From Planctomycetota bacterium (GTDB lineage Bacteria > Planctomycetota > Phycisphaerae > WQYP01), in contig JAJYDW010000009.1 in the NCBI GenBank assembly GCA_021790385.1, positions 19,390 through 83,389 of the forward strand: a DNA stretch of 64,000 bases. Reading direction: 5' to 3'. The notes under the pieces are model-generated. The model saw nothing but the letters and a program-made list of their open reading frames with translations. It did no database searches and had not been told where the DNA came from. A program made the position numbers and the translations under genes. Shown in pieces: positions 35,534 through 43,803 of this stretch; position 1 is the first letter of the stretch; every line of letters begins with the position of its first letter.

Positions 35534-38152
35534 CTATTGCCCCTCCAGATGCTTTTCAATTTCAACCATGGCACGGGTTTCGTGTTTGGACCGATAGACC
35601 GCCCAGGCAATAATCACAATGGAGATCACTCCAATGGTTGGCGCAATCCAGGATTGGGAACTTAGCTGGTTAATAGCACCGGAGGGCAGGTAAGTCTTTT
35701 CCGTTTTCCACAGAGAGGCGTCGAACGGCAGCATCAACGGAACAGCCAGCAGTGCCACCATATTCATTACCTTCAGCAGAGGGTTAATGGCGGGGCCGGC
35801 GGTATCCTTCAGCGGATCGCCCACCGTATCACCAGTAACCGCGGCTTTGTGCCGCACGGAGCCTTTGCCTTTGTTTTCGGCGGCGCTCCGCGGTTCATCC
35901 TCGATGGTCTTTTTGGCGTTGTCCCATGCGCCGCCGGCATTGGCCATGAATACCGCCATCAACTGGCCGGACAAAATAGCACCAGCTAAAAATCCAGCCA
36001 ACGCCACAACACCCAGCAGGAAACCGACCAGTAGTGGAGAAAGAATGGCCAAGAAACCCGGACCGATTAATTCGCGTTGGGCCGTGGATGTACATATATG
36101 CACCACGCGGCCATAGTCGGGTTTCTTTTCACCGCTCCAGATTTTTGAATCACGGAACTGCAACCGACATTCCTTGACAATTAAAAATGCTGCCCGTCCC
36201 ACCGCCCGAATGGTCATGGAACTAAACAGAAAAGGAACCGCACCGCCCAGCAGCAATCCCACCAGCAGTTTTGGACTCGCCACCGTCATAATGCCGGACA
36301 CGGCTCGATATGCCGCTTCCGCGACTCGGGCGTGATCAGACGTGCCTCCCGTAGCCACCAGGGTGATAAATGCCGCAAATAAACTAACCGCGGCAATCAC
36401 AGCCGAACCAATGGCGATGCCTTTAGTGAGGGCTTTGGTGGTATTGCCGGTAGCATCAAGATCGGCCAGCACCTGGCGAGCCCGCGCATAATTGGCCTCC
36501 CCCATTTCTTCGCGATCATAACCCATTTCGCCGATACCATTGGCATTATCCGCCACCGGGCCGAACACATCCATACTCAAAGTGTTGCCGGCCAGCGTGA
36601 GCATGCCAATACCCGTCATGGAGATGCCATAAGCCACAAAAATCGGATTGGTACCCATGAAGATCAGGCTGCTGGCGGTTACGCAACACGCAATGATAAC
36701 GATAGCACTCACGGAGCTTTCCATACCTACCGACAATCCGGTGATAATGTTGGTAGCCGAGCCTGTGGAGCAGGCTTTGACCATGGAATCCACGGGAGGC
36801 TCGTGGGTACCGGTGAAGTATTCCGTGGACAAGTTCAGGGTCAAGGCCAGAATAATGCCAACCAGTGTGGCTTCTGCCGGACGCATATCCAGTCCGTGAA
36901 TGCCGAAGTTGGCCCACCATGGAGAACTATTCATAACGGCCTGCAGTCCAGCTACATGTGCGATAGCCACACCATTAAACCGCAGATACCAGAAGCCCAC
37001 CGCCAGAAAGCCCACCGTGCTAAGGACCGCTCCGAGGCGATAACCACGGTTAATGGCCCCCATGGCTGCAGCATCGTTGCCGGTATGAGAGGCACGAACA
37101 CTGAACGTTGCAATCATATCTGAACACACGCCCACGCCCCGGACCAACAATGGAAAAATCATGCCGATATGACCGAAGCTGGCCCAGCCCAAGATCATAG
37201 CGGCCACCATGGTAACTTCATAGCTTTCAAAAATATCCGCAGCCATGCCTGCACAATCGCCGACATTGTCACCAACATTGTCCGCGATGGTAGCCGCGTT
37301 TCGCGGATCATCTTCAGGAATATCCTTTTCCACCTTGCCTACCAGATCCGCCCCAACATCCGCCGCCTTGGTATAGATTCCACCACCCACACGCATGAAC
37401 AAAGCCAGCAGTGTTCCACCAAATCCAAAGCCCAGCAGTGCCTCCGGGGCGCGATTGCCAAAATACATAAAGATGGTGGTTGCTCCGATCAATCCCAATC
37501 CATCATTGAGCATGCCTGTAACCGTGCCAGTCCGATAACCAAGCTGCAATGCTTTACCAAACCCTTGCGGAGCCGCAGCCGCCACCGCCAGGTTTCCTTC
37601 CGTTGCCATCAACATACCAACGGTCCCCACCGTCATGGAAAATAGCGAACCCATTAAAAAGGCAACACCACGTCCGAGCGGTATATTCCATCCCGCGGCA
37701 CTGGTCCAACTGGCGGTAGCCACCAGCACCAGAGCAATAAGACCGATTAATGGAAGCAAGGTTTTCCGTTGTCTTCTCAAATAGGCAATGGATCCTTGTC
37801 GAATGGCGGATGCTACCTCCTGCATTTTGGCTGTACCGCGATCAGCCCTCTTGATCAAGCGGATTAAAAACGCTGCATAACACAAACCCGCTATCGCGAT
37901 GAGTAACACCAGAATCAACGCCACCCGCTCCGGCACGGTAAAACTGGGGGTATATAGAAATCCGAAAGGATGAAACTCACCCGTGACAGATCGAACAGAA
38001 TGGCTAATAATTCCGGCTTTCACCGGCGGATATTCCTGCTGGGTAATGCCTATGTAAATGGCCAAAAAACCCGCCAGTACGAACGCCATGACCGTACTTT
38101 TGGCATGACTCAAAAAAAACTTTTTCCAGTCGTTGACGCTTGTAAAGGTCAT
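35534..38152 (-). CDS. hppA: Membrane-bound proton-translocating pyrophosphatase, K+-independent type
   Basis: An 872-residue integral membrane enzyme coupling PPi hydrolysis to H+ (or Na+) export. Substrate-site motifs are intact: DVGADLVGKVEKDIPEDDPR, NVGDNVGDCAGMAADIFESY, and in the C-terminal part GGAWDNAKKTIEDE and TGDTVGDPLKDTAGP. The segment GNTTKALTKGIAIGSA has Lys where K+-dependent enzymes carry Ala, the published marker of the K+-independent group. The protein is longer than the usual 670-770, mainly from an N-terminal extension with an extra membrane helix and loop. The ATG at 38152 with AAGGAG 8 nt upstream replaces the track's start at 38260. Confidence 0.95.
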   Translation of the reverse strand: MTFTSVNDWKKFFLSHAKSTVMAFVLAGFLAIYIGITQQEYPPVKAGIISHSVRSVTGEFHPFGFLYTPSFTVPERVALILVLLIAIAGLCYAAFLIRLIKRADRGTAKMQEVASAIRQGSIAYLRRQRKTLLPLIGLIALVLVATASWTSAAGWNIPLGRGVAFLMGSLFSMTVGTVGMLMATEGNLAVAAAAPQGFGKALQLGYRTGTVTGMLNDGLGLIGATTIFMYFGNRAPEALLGFGFGGTLLALFMRVGGGIYTKAADVGADLVGKVEKDIPEDDPRNAATIADNVGDNVGDCAGMAADIFESYEVTMVAAMILGWASFGHIGMIFPLLVRGVGVCSDMIATFSVRASHTGNDAAAMGAINRGYRLGAVLSTVGFLAVGFWYLRFNGVAIAHVAGLQAVMNSSPWWANFGIHGLDMRPAEATLVGIILALTLNLSTEYFTGTHEPPVDSMVKACSTGSATNIITGLSVGMESSVSAIVIIACCVTASSLIFMGTNPIFVAYGISMTGIGMLTLAGNTLSMDVFGPVADNANGIGEMGYDREEMGEANYARARQVLADLDATGNTTKALTKGIAIGSAVIAAVSLFAAFITLVATGGTSDHARVAEAAYRAVSGIMTVASPKLLVGLLLGGAVPFLFSSMTIRAVGRAAFLIVKECRLQFRDSKIWSGEKKPDYGRVVHICTSTAQRELIGPGFLAILSPLLVGFLLGVVALAGFLAGAILSGQLMAVFMANAGGAWDNAKKTIEDEPRSAAENKGKGSVRHKAAVTGDTVGDPLKDTAGPAINPLLKVMNMVALLAVPLMLPFDASLWKTEKTYLPSGAINQLSSQSWIAPTIGVISIVIIAWAVYRSKHETRAMVEIEKHLEGQ

Positions 38153-38879
38153 AGAGGGTCTCCTTAATCTGAATACCGGGCACAGCACTCCTGGAGCCGC
38201 GGTCGGTTCATCACGGTACGTAATACCCGCCTCAACCAAAGCCAGGGCGGAACCTCTCACGCACTTACTTACTTCTAGAGTTAAGCCCAGATGGTGTCAA
38301 TATATAATGACTCCGCCCCCGCCGGTCTGTTTTCAGGACTGGGCGGCATTGATCACCGCGGCAACACGGCCTGCCGTTCACAAACAACGTCTGGAGAGAA
38401 CTCTGTGCGCCTGCCCCTGGCGCCGCTGAGTTCAGTTGGTCTTCGGAGCTTGGCGCGCAACCGGCGAGGCTCTCGGGACGGCGTTTTCGCGAGGCCAATA
38501 CCCTTATCAACATTAGCGATTTGCAACATCAACCACTCGTATTAGATATACGTATTAAGACCTTGATGCCACCGGATTTTCCGGCAGATTCGCGGCTGTG
38601 TCCCACCTGGCAACCATTCCTCCCCCGCGATCATCTCACGTCTTCACCAGTTCCTGCAAACAGCCGCCAGTTAGGAAATTTACCTATTATCAATAAAGGT
38701 AAGACCCTACATCACATCCAGTGATTATCCTATAGGCATACCCCCGATGTTTCGGCGATACTTACTTTTGTGCAGTGGCCAACAGCAGCACGATGCAGCA
38801 GTGGCCAGGCAGGTGTAATTGCGAGTTACTTGCATAGTTTCGCAATTAAATACAATCGCAACTGAAGATGGAGTTGCTG
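38153..38879. other. Intergenic region between hppA and the sulfur operon
   Basis: No gene is supported in these 727 bases; listed ORFs have no ribosome binding site or recognisable product. The right end holds an inverted repeat and probable promoter for the ArsR gene. GCAGTGGCCA occurs twice (38772 and 38798), of unknown meaning. Confidence 0.55.
38818..38861 (+). promoter_or_regulatory. Candidate operator/promoter of the ArsR-sulfur operon
   Basis: ATTGCGA (38818-38824) and TCGCAAT (38840-38846) form a perfect 7-bp inverted repeat, and TCGCAA recurs at 38856-38861. TTGCAT and TACAAT lie within the same stretch with a short 15-nt spacer. It ends about 20 nt before the ArsR start, where an autoregulating ArsR repressor usually binds. 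Confidence 0.45.
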
Positions 38880-39341
38880 ATGTTAACCCGGATGAATGAT
38901 GAACTGTGCGAAGTCATGTGCGAGTTCTTCTCGCTGCTGGCCCATCCGACCAGAATCCGGATGTTCTGCACTCTTCAGCATGGCCCCCAAACAGTTTCAG
39001 CACTGGCGGAACAATCACAAATTTCCTTGCCCAATGCGTCTCAACATCTGCGCGTTATGCGTCAAAGCGGAGCCTTGACCCATGAGAAGCGAGGCCAGCA
39101 GGTGTTTTATCAAATTGCTGATCCCCGATTTATCCAGGCCGCCGAAATCATTCGGGATACCTTGCTGGAAAAAGTCCAGGGTCATGCACGGCGGACGGCT
39201 CGTGGCACTGTATACCGCAAGAACCCGCGGCCACAGGCGCAATTGGCCCGGCCAGCCACTCTCTCCATGGTCACCAAAGCACACAATCAACAGAACCATA
39301 ACAAGGTTATACCTCTATTTAAGAAGGAGTTTTCATTATGA
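38880..39341 (+). CDS. ArsR-family transcriptional regulator
   Basis: A 153-residue winged-helix regulator and first gene of the sulfur operon. The HTH region reads LLAHPTRIRMFCTLQHGP, then QISLPNASQHLRVMRQSGAL as recognition helix, and KRGQQVFYQIAD as wing. The Cys in RMFC might take part in sulfur or redox sensing; the classical metal-binding ELCVCD box is absent. The C-terminal 45 residues are basic and probably disordered. The ATG at 38880 has GGAG 6 nt upstream and is preferred to 38868. Its stop overlaps the start of tusA by 4 nt. Related ArsR regulators control sulfur-oxidation Hdr-like clusters in other bacteria; the parallel here is inference. Confidence 0.88.
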   Translation: MLTRMNDELCEVMCEFFSLLAHPTRIRMFCTLQHGPQTVSALAEQSQISLPNASQHLRVMRQSGALTHEKRGQQVFYQIADPRFIQAAEIIRDTLLEKVQGHARRTARGTVYRKNPRPQAQLARPATLSMVTKAHNQQNHNKVIPLFKKEFSL

Positions 39342-39592
39342 CCACCGAAGAATTAACCGCCATAACACCGGACAAGGTGATTGATGCCAGAGGCACAGCC
39401 TGCCCAGGCCCGCTGCTGGAAGCCAAAAAAGGTATCGGCGCGGTGAAAGTAAGCCAGATCATTGAAATCAAATCCAATGATCAAGGCTCACGCAAAGACA
39501 TCAGTGCATGGTCCGGCAAAATCGGCCATGAATTTCTCGGATTTATTGAAGCGGATGGCCACGACCGGCTGTTTGTACGCCGCAAAAAATAA
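39338..39592 (+). CDS. TusA-like sulfur carrier protein
   Basis: An 84-residue protein with the family motif DARGTACPGPLLEAKK; the Cys of CPxP carries persulfide sulfur in TusA proteins. The rest matches the small two-layer alpha/beta fold (VSQIIEIKSND, SGKIGHEFLGF). AAGGAG lies 9 nt upstream and the ATG overlaps the arsR stop. Together with a DsrE2-like protein in the same operon it suggests cytoplasmic sulfur transfer rather than tRNA thiolation. The usual dsrC or tusBCD partners are absent from the window. Confidence 0.92.
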   Translation: MTTEELTAITPDKVIDARGTACPGPLLEAKKGIGAVKVSQIIEIKSNDQGSRKDISAWSGKIGHEFLGFIEADGHDRLFVRRKK

Positions 39593-39633
39593 CCGCCGAA
39601 TCTGTTGAAATACAGGCAATATCGAGGTGCTGT

Positions 39634-40122
39634 ATGGTTGCCACCTTTACTCCTAAAATTCTGGTTTTAGCCACGGAACGATGCGCCTATCCCGGCGCCG
39701 ATGCCGTAGGCAAAGCCCATCTGGAATACGGTTCCAACGTCAGTGTGCTGCGTGTGCCCTCACCGGTACTGTTTCCGATGGATTTTTATCTGCGCTGCTA
39801 TACGCGGGGAATAGACGGCATACTCATCGCCGCCTGCGGGTCTGACTGCCCGTATCGTGGTGCTTATGATCGCCTGGCCGCGCGCATTGACAAACTCACT
39901 GCCGTGATGAAGCGTGAGGGACTGGAAATTCAGAGAATTCGCCTGACTGCCATTTGTACGGTGTGTATCAAGGCATATCTCAAGGAAGTTGGTGAACTCA
40001 ATGATAAATTGCTCAAGCTGGGACCGGTTGATCGTGCCAAGGCCGCCGCCATTGAGCAAATATGCCGGCGGCAACTCAGACCCGCGGCTGCGGTTGCGGC
40101 GGTCGAACCCGTCAACGCATGA
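39634..40122 (+). CDS. MvhD-like iron-sulfur electron-transfer protein with variant Cys set
   Basis: A 162-residue protein of the MvhD/HdrD-like 'hydrogenase iron-sulfur subunit' family, which hands electrons to HdrA; in QmoB of sulfate reducers the same domain is fused to the C-terminus. It starts PKILVLATERCAYPGADAVG and continues GIDGILIAACGSDCPYRGAYDR. Cys are at about 17, 55, 68, 72, 108 and 111. Compared with the family form, one N-terminal Cys and the one in the usual MCSG segment (here VPSP) are missing, while AICTVC is extra, so cluster ligation may differ. GAGG lies 6 nt before the ATG. It lies 15 nt before the HdrA/QmoA-like gene. Confidence 0.82.
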   Translation: MVATFTPKILVLATERCAYPGADAVGKAHLEYGSNVSVLRVPSPVLFPMDFYLRCYTRGIDGILIAACGSDCPYRGAYDRLAARIDKLTAVMKREGLEIQRIRLTAICTVCIKAYLKEVGELNDKLLKLGPVDRAKAAAIEQICRRQLRPAAAVAAVEPVNA

Positions 40123-40137
40123 TGAAAGGTGGATGTC

Positions 40138-41547
40138 ATGGTAGCAATGGAGAAAAAGATTCATACGGATGTACTGGTCGTTGGCGGCGGCATCGCCGGC
40201 ATCCAATCCGCCCTGGACATGGCTGATCAGGGATTTAAGGTCATCATCGTCGAGCGGCAATCCAGCATCGGCGGCCAGATGATAGCCTTAAGCAAAGTCT
40301 TTCCCACGTTGGATTGCGCCAGTTGCATCACCACACCCAAAATGTCGGCGGCGGCTCATCATCCCAATATTCAATTGATGGTCAATACCGAAGTGAACCA
40401 GATTGAAACAGTCGGTGCTGGACAGCAGGTTACTGTGACCCGCAAGGCGACCTATGTGGACCCGGAAAAGTGTATCGGCTGCAGGCTATGCGAGTATGCC
40501 TGCGAAATCGAATATCCCGACCCTTTTGAACTGGGATTGGGGGCCATACGGGCTATTGCCATCCCCTTTACCAACGCCATTCCTCAAAAAGCGGTGCTGA
40601 ACCCGGATTATTGCACCACCTGCGGACTATGCGCCAGGGCCTGCCCTACTGACGCCATCGATTATGCCCAGGAGCCGCAAACCTTTACAATTCATGCCGA
40701 TACGGTCATCGTGGCTTCCGGTTTTGCGCTTAACAGTCTGAATGTAAAACCTCAATACAATGCGGCACAAAGTAAAAATGTCATTTCACCCTTGACAATG
40801 GAGCGGCTGCTGGCACCGCACGCCCCATACGGCCGGGTGCTGAGACCTTCGGACGGCAAAATTCCCACCTCCATCGCATTTGTTCAGTGCGCCGGATCAC
40901 GCGATGAAACCATTGGCGTCCCCTATTGTTCGCGCGTTTGCTGCATGTATGCCATCAAGCAAGCCATGCTGCTTTCCGGCGCATTGCCGATGGCCGATAT
41001 CACCATTTACTACATGGATATCCGGGCTTTTGGTAAAGGTTACGAGCAGTTCTACCAGAATGCCAAGGCCATGGGAATTAACTTTGTGCGCGGCAAAGTT
41101 GCACGTATTGAATCCGCTCCGAACGATGATATGCTGCTGCACGTTGAACTGACCGAAGAAGCAGTTGATCCCTGCCGCCAGCAGCGCCATGACCTGGTCG
41201 TCCTGGCCCAGGGCATGCTGCCGCAGTGGAATGTCTCGGAGCATTCATCGCTGCAGTGCGGATCAGACGGCTTTGTGGCCTCACCCGATGTGATCAATCC
41301 AAGCGCCACCAACCTGCCGGGTATTTTCTCCGCCGGTACCGCATCAGGCCCTAAAGATATCGTTGACACGATTACCGAATCCGGAGCAGCCGCCATGGCC
41401 GCCCGCCGTTATTTACATCAACAAAAAGGCGATAAAAACCCGGACATCCCAACCGATACGGCGGCGGTTCACCTTGTTCAGCGAGGCGCGGGAGAAATCC
41501 GTGACGGCCAAACCGTCCAAGCCGGGCTTGGAAAGGAGATCCGATGA
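40138..41547 (+). CDS. HdrA/QmoA-like FAD iron-sulfur protein
   Basis: A 469-residue flavoprotein. FAD-binding DVLVVGGGIAGIQSALDMA opens the chain. HdrA-type cluster motif VFPTLDCASCITTPKM follows. An inserted ferredoxin module has CIGCRLCEYACE and CTTCGLCARACP for two 4Fe-4S clusters. The Cys-rich CAGSRDETIGVPYCSRVCC and the C-terminal FAD segment GIFSAGTASGPKDIVDTITE complete the HdrA pattern. It lacks the N-terminal HdrA domain that the next gene has. In QmoABC and Hdr complexes this subunit passes electrons between flavin and Fe-S carriers. AAAGGTGG lies before the ATG at 40138. It overlaps the next gene by 4 nt. Confidence 0.9.
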   Translation: MVAMEKKIHTDVLVVGGGIAGIQSALDMADQGFKVIIVERQSSIGGQMIALSKVFPTLDCASCITTPKMSAAAHHPNIQLMVNTEVNQIETVGAGQQVTVTRKATYVDPEKCIGCRLCEYACEIEYPDPFELGLGAIRAIAIPFTNAIPQKAVLNPDYCTTCGLCARACPTDAIDYAQEPQTFTIHADTVIVASGFALNSLNVKPQYNAAQSKNVISPLTMERLLAPHAPYGRVLRPSDGKIPTSIAFVQCAGSRDETIGVPYCSRVCCMYAIKQAMLLSGALPMADITIYYMDIRAFGKGYEQFYQNAKAMGINFVRGKVARIESAPNDDMLLHVELTEEAVDPCRQQRHDLVVLAQGMLPQWNVSEHSSLQCGSDGFVASPDVINPSATNLPGIFSAGTASGPKDIVDTITESGAAAMAARRYLHQQKGDKNPDIPTDTAAVHLVQRGAGEIRDGQTVQAGLGKEIR

Positions 41548-43400
41548 ATACGATCAACAACAGCCAACATGACCACCAGGAGCCTCGCATCGGCGTTTAT
41601 ATCTGCCGCTGCGGTGGAAATATTTCCGACGTCGTAGATGTTGATCGCGTCGCTGAGGTGTCCCGGCATATTCCCGGCGTGGTGGTGGCCAAGGTTCACA
41701 CTTTTTGCTGCAGTGACCCCGGCCAAAACACCATCAGCCAGGATATTCAGGCAGAAAAGCTCGACCGGGTGGTGGTGGCATCCTGCTCGCCATTTCTCCA
41801 TGAGTTGACTTTTCGCGGAGCGGTGCAGCGAGGCGGTCTGAATCCGTACCTCTACGAGCATGCGAACATTCGTGAGCAAGGTTCCTGGGCGCATAAACAT
41901 GATCCGGCGGGAGCCACCGCCAAATCCATTCGCATGATTGCCGCGGCTGTGGGCAAATTGCAATATTCCACCCCACTGGATCAAATTCGGCTTCCCAATC
42001 ATCGTAAAGCACTGGTCATCGGCGGAGGCGTTGCCGGCATGAAGGTAGCCGCCGACCTGGCCAGGCGCGGCATTCCGGTGCTGCTGGTGGAATCCAGCGG
42101 TCGTCTCGGCGGACGGTTAAATCAATGGAATCGGGTGTTTCCAACGGATACCCCCGCCGGCCAACTGGTTACTAAACTCCTGGCCCAACTGGATGCAAAC
42201 CCGCTGGTGGAAATACTGTTGAATTGCAAAGTCACCGCGGTAACCGGTTTCGTCGGCAGCTTCCAGGTAACCATTGAAGGACCGCTTGGGCCGTCTGGAG
42301 CTATGACCTCCACACAAACCACCATCGGCGCTATTGTCATGGCCACCGGCTTTAAACCCTACGTTCCCGACGATGGTGAATTTCTCTACAAAAAAGACCC
42401 GGGCGTAGTAACAATGCCCGAATTCATTGACCTGATGCGCGGCCAGCAGACTGACACCGGCGAACTGGTTTACAAAGGCAGAACCATACGCAGCGTCGCA
42501 TTTCTGCACTGCGTCGGCAGCCGGCAAATTGATGGCGTGCATACACCGCGGGCCGATGGAAAAATCAATACTTATTGCTCCCGTGTCTGCTGTACGACCA
42601 CGTTGCAGCAGGCCCTGGCAGCCAAAGAGCGTTTTCCTTCTCTACAGGTGTACGACCTGCATCAGGATATTCGCACCTATGGCCGCGGGCACGAAGATTA
42701 TTACGTACGGGCCGGCAAGGCTGGAGTCGTGTTTTTCCGTTATCACGGCGACGAAATACCGCGTGTCGCGCTTGCGGACGGCAAACGCCCTGCTGAACCA
42801 TCATTGCACATCACTTTTAAGGATTACCTCACCTGGGGTGAAGAGTTAACCCTGGATGTGGATATGCTGGTACTGGCCGTCGGCTTAATGGCCGGCGACA
42901 TTCCCGATCTGATCAATATGTTCAAACTCCCGGTCGGGGAAGATCGCTTCATCCAGGAAATTCACCCCAAGCTGCGACCGGTCGAAATATCCGTTAATGG
43001 CGTACTGTTGGCCGGAACCGTGCAGGGACCGATGAATATTGAAGAAACGCTTAACGCCGCCGGAGCGGCCGCGGTCAAGGCCAGCGCCATGTTCCTGAAA
43101 GATGTGGTGGAATTAAATCCCTATGTAGCCCAGGTGGAAACCGATCTTTGCCAGGGCAGTGGAGCCTGTGTTACCCAATGCGAATATGACGGAGCCATCG
43201 TCATGGTTGAAACCCAGGTGAACGGCAAGACCGTGCGGCAAGCCAAAGTCAACCCGGGCTTGTGTGTAGGTTGCGGGGCCTGTGTGGCGGTATGCCCCAC
43301 CCGGGCGATTAACCTTAACGGCTGGCGACTGGATCAATACGACGCCATGGTTGACGGTCTGACTGCGGATATTCCAGCGGTGGCAGCAGCCACAAGTTGA
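41544..43400 (+). CDS. HdrA/QmoB-like FAD iron-sulfur protein
   Basis: A 618-residue flavoprotein. The N-terminal HdrA domain reads GVYICRCGGNISDVVDVD, FCCSDPGQNTIS and VVASCSPFLHELTFRGA; the usual ANIREQCSW motif has Gly for Cys (NIREQGSW), so one cluster ligand may be lost. FAD-binding is ALVIGGGVAGMKVAADLARR. LHCVGSRQ and YCSRVCCTTTLQQAL follow. Two C-terminal 4Fe-4S motifs are CQGSGACVTQCE and CVGCGACVAVCP. It resembles QmoB without its C-terminal MvhD domain, which is encoded separately two genes upstream. AAGGAG precedes the ATG. It likely forms a heteromer with the preceding HdrA-like protein and the downstream QmoC-like membrane subunit. Confidence 0.9.
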   Translation: MNTINNSQHDHQEPRIGVYICRCGGNISDVVDVDRVAEVSRHIPGVVVAKVHTFCCSDPGQNTISQDIQAEKLDRVVVASCSPFLHELTFRGAVQRGGLNPYLYEHANIREQGSWAHKHDPAGATAKSIRMIAAAVGKLQYSTPLDQIRLPNHRKALVIGGGVAGMKVAADLARRGIPVLLVESSGRLGGRLNQWNRVFPTDTPAGQLVTKLLAQLDANPLVEILLNCKVTAVTGFVGSFQVTIEGPLGPSGAMTSTQTTIGAIVMATGFKPYVPDDGEFLYKKDPGVVTMPEFIDLMRGQQTDTGELVYKGRTIRSVAFLHCVGSRQIDGVHTPRADGKINTYCSRVCCTTTLQQALAAKERFPSLQVYDLHQDIRTYGRGHEDYYVRAGKAGVVFFRYHGDEIPRVALADGKRPAEPSLHITFKDYLTWGEELTLDVDMLVLAVGLMAGDIPDLINMFKLPVGEDRFIQEIHPKLRPVEISVNGVLLAGTVQGPMNIEETLNAAGAAAVKASAMFLKDVVELNPYVAQVETDLCQGSGACVTQCEYDGAIVMVETQVNGKTVRQAKVNPGLCVGCGACVAVCPTRAINLNGWRLDQYDAMVDGLTADIPAVAAATS

Positions 43401-43422
43401 TTTTCACACAGGAGATTTTGTC

Positions 43423-43779
43423 ATGTCTGCCAAAACACTCACTGCAGAACAGAAACAGTCGCTGGCTGCGCTGCGCAAGCGCATGGGTGGTATCAGCGAG
43501 GAAAAACGCGCCCGGCTCAAGGAACAAACAACCATTCGAAAGGCCATTCGCGAAGCGCTGGCCAAAGGCCCTGTTACCGTGCCGGAACTGGCATCCGCCA
43601 CTCAATTTCCGGCGCAGCAGGTTTTCTGGCATCTCATGGGCATGAGAAAGTACGGGCAGGTGCGCGAAGTCGGCGATGCGGACCCATACGTTCGCTACGG
43701 CCTGGTTGAAAGCGATAAACCGACAGTTCCGGAGAAAAAATCCTTCCAAGGCACAGCAGCACCGAGTTCTGCTCATTAA
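43423..43779 (+). CDS. Small winged-helix protein inside the Qmo-like operon
   Basis: A 118-residue protein with no Fe-S motif. Residues about 35-95 read as a winged helix (IREALAKGPVTVPELASA, FPAQQVFWHLMGMRKYG, then a short wing VREVGDADPYVRYGLV). The N-terminus is a charged helix and the C-terminus is short and disordered. AGGAG lies 8 nt upstream. Its place between the two electron-transfer subunits suggests a dedicated regulator or a structural subunit; it has no clear homology to the ArsR gene at the operon head. Confidence 0.75.
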   Translation: MSAKTLTAEQKQSLAALRKRMGGISEEKRARLKEQTTIRKAIREALAKGPVTVPELASATQFPAQQVFWHLMGMRKYGQVREVGDADPYVRYGLVESDKPTVPEKKSFQGTAAPSSAH

Positions 43780-43803
43780 TATGGTATTTCAGGAGGTCCA
43801 GCC

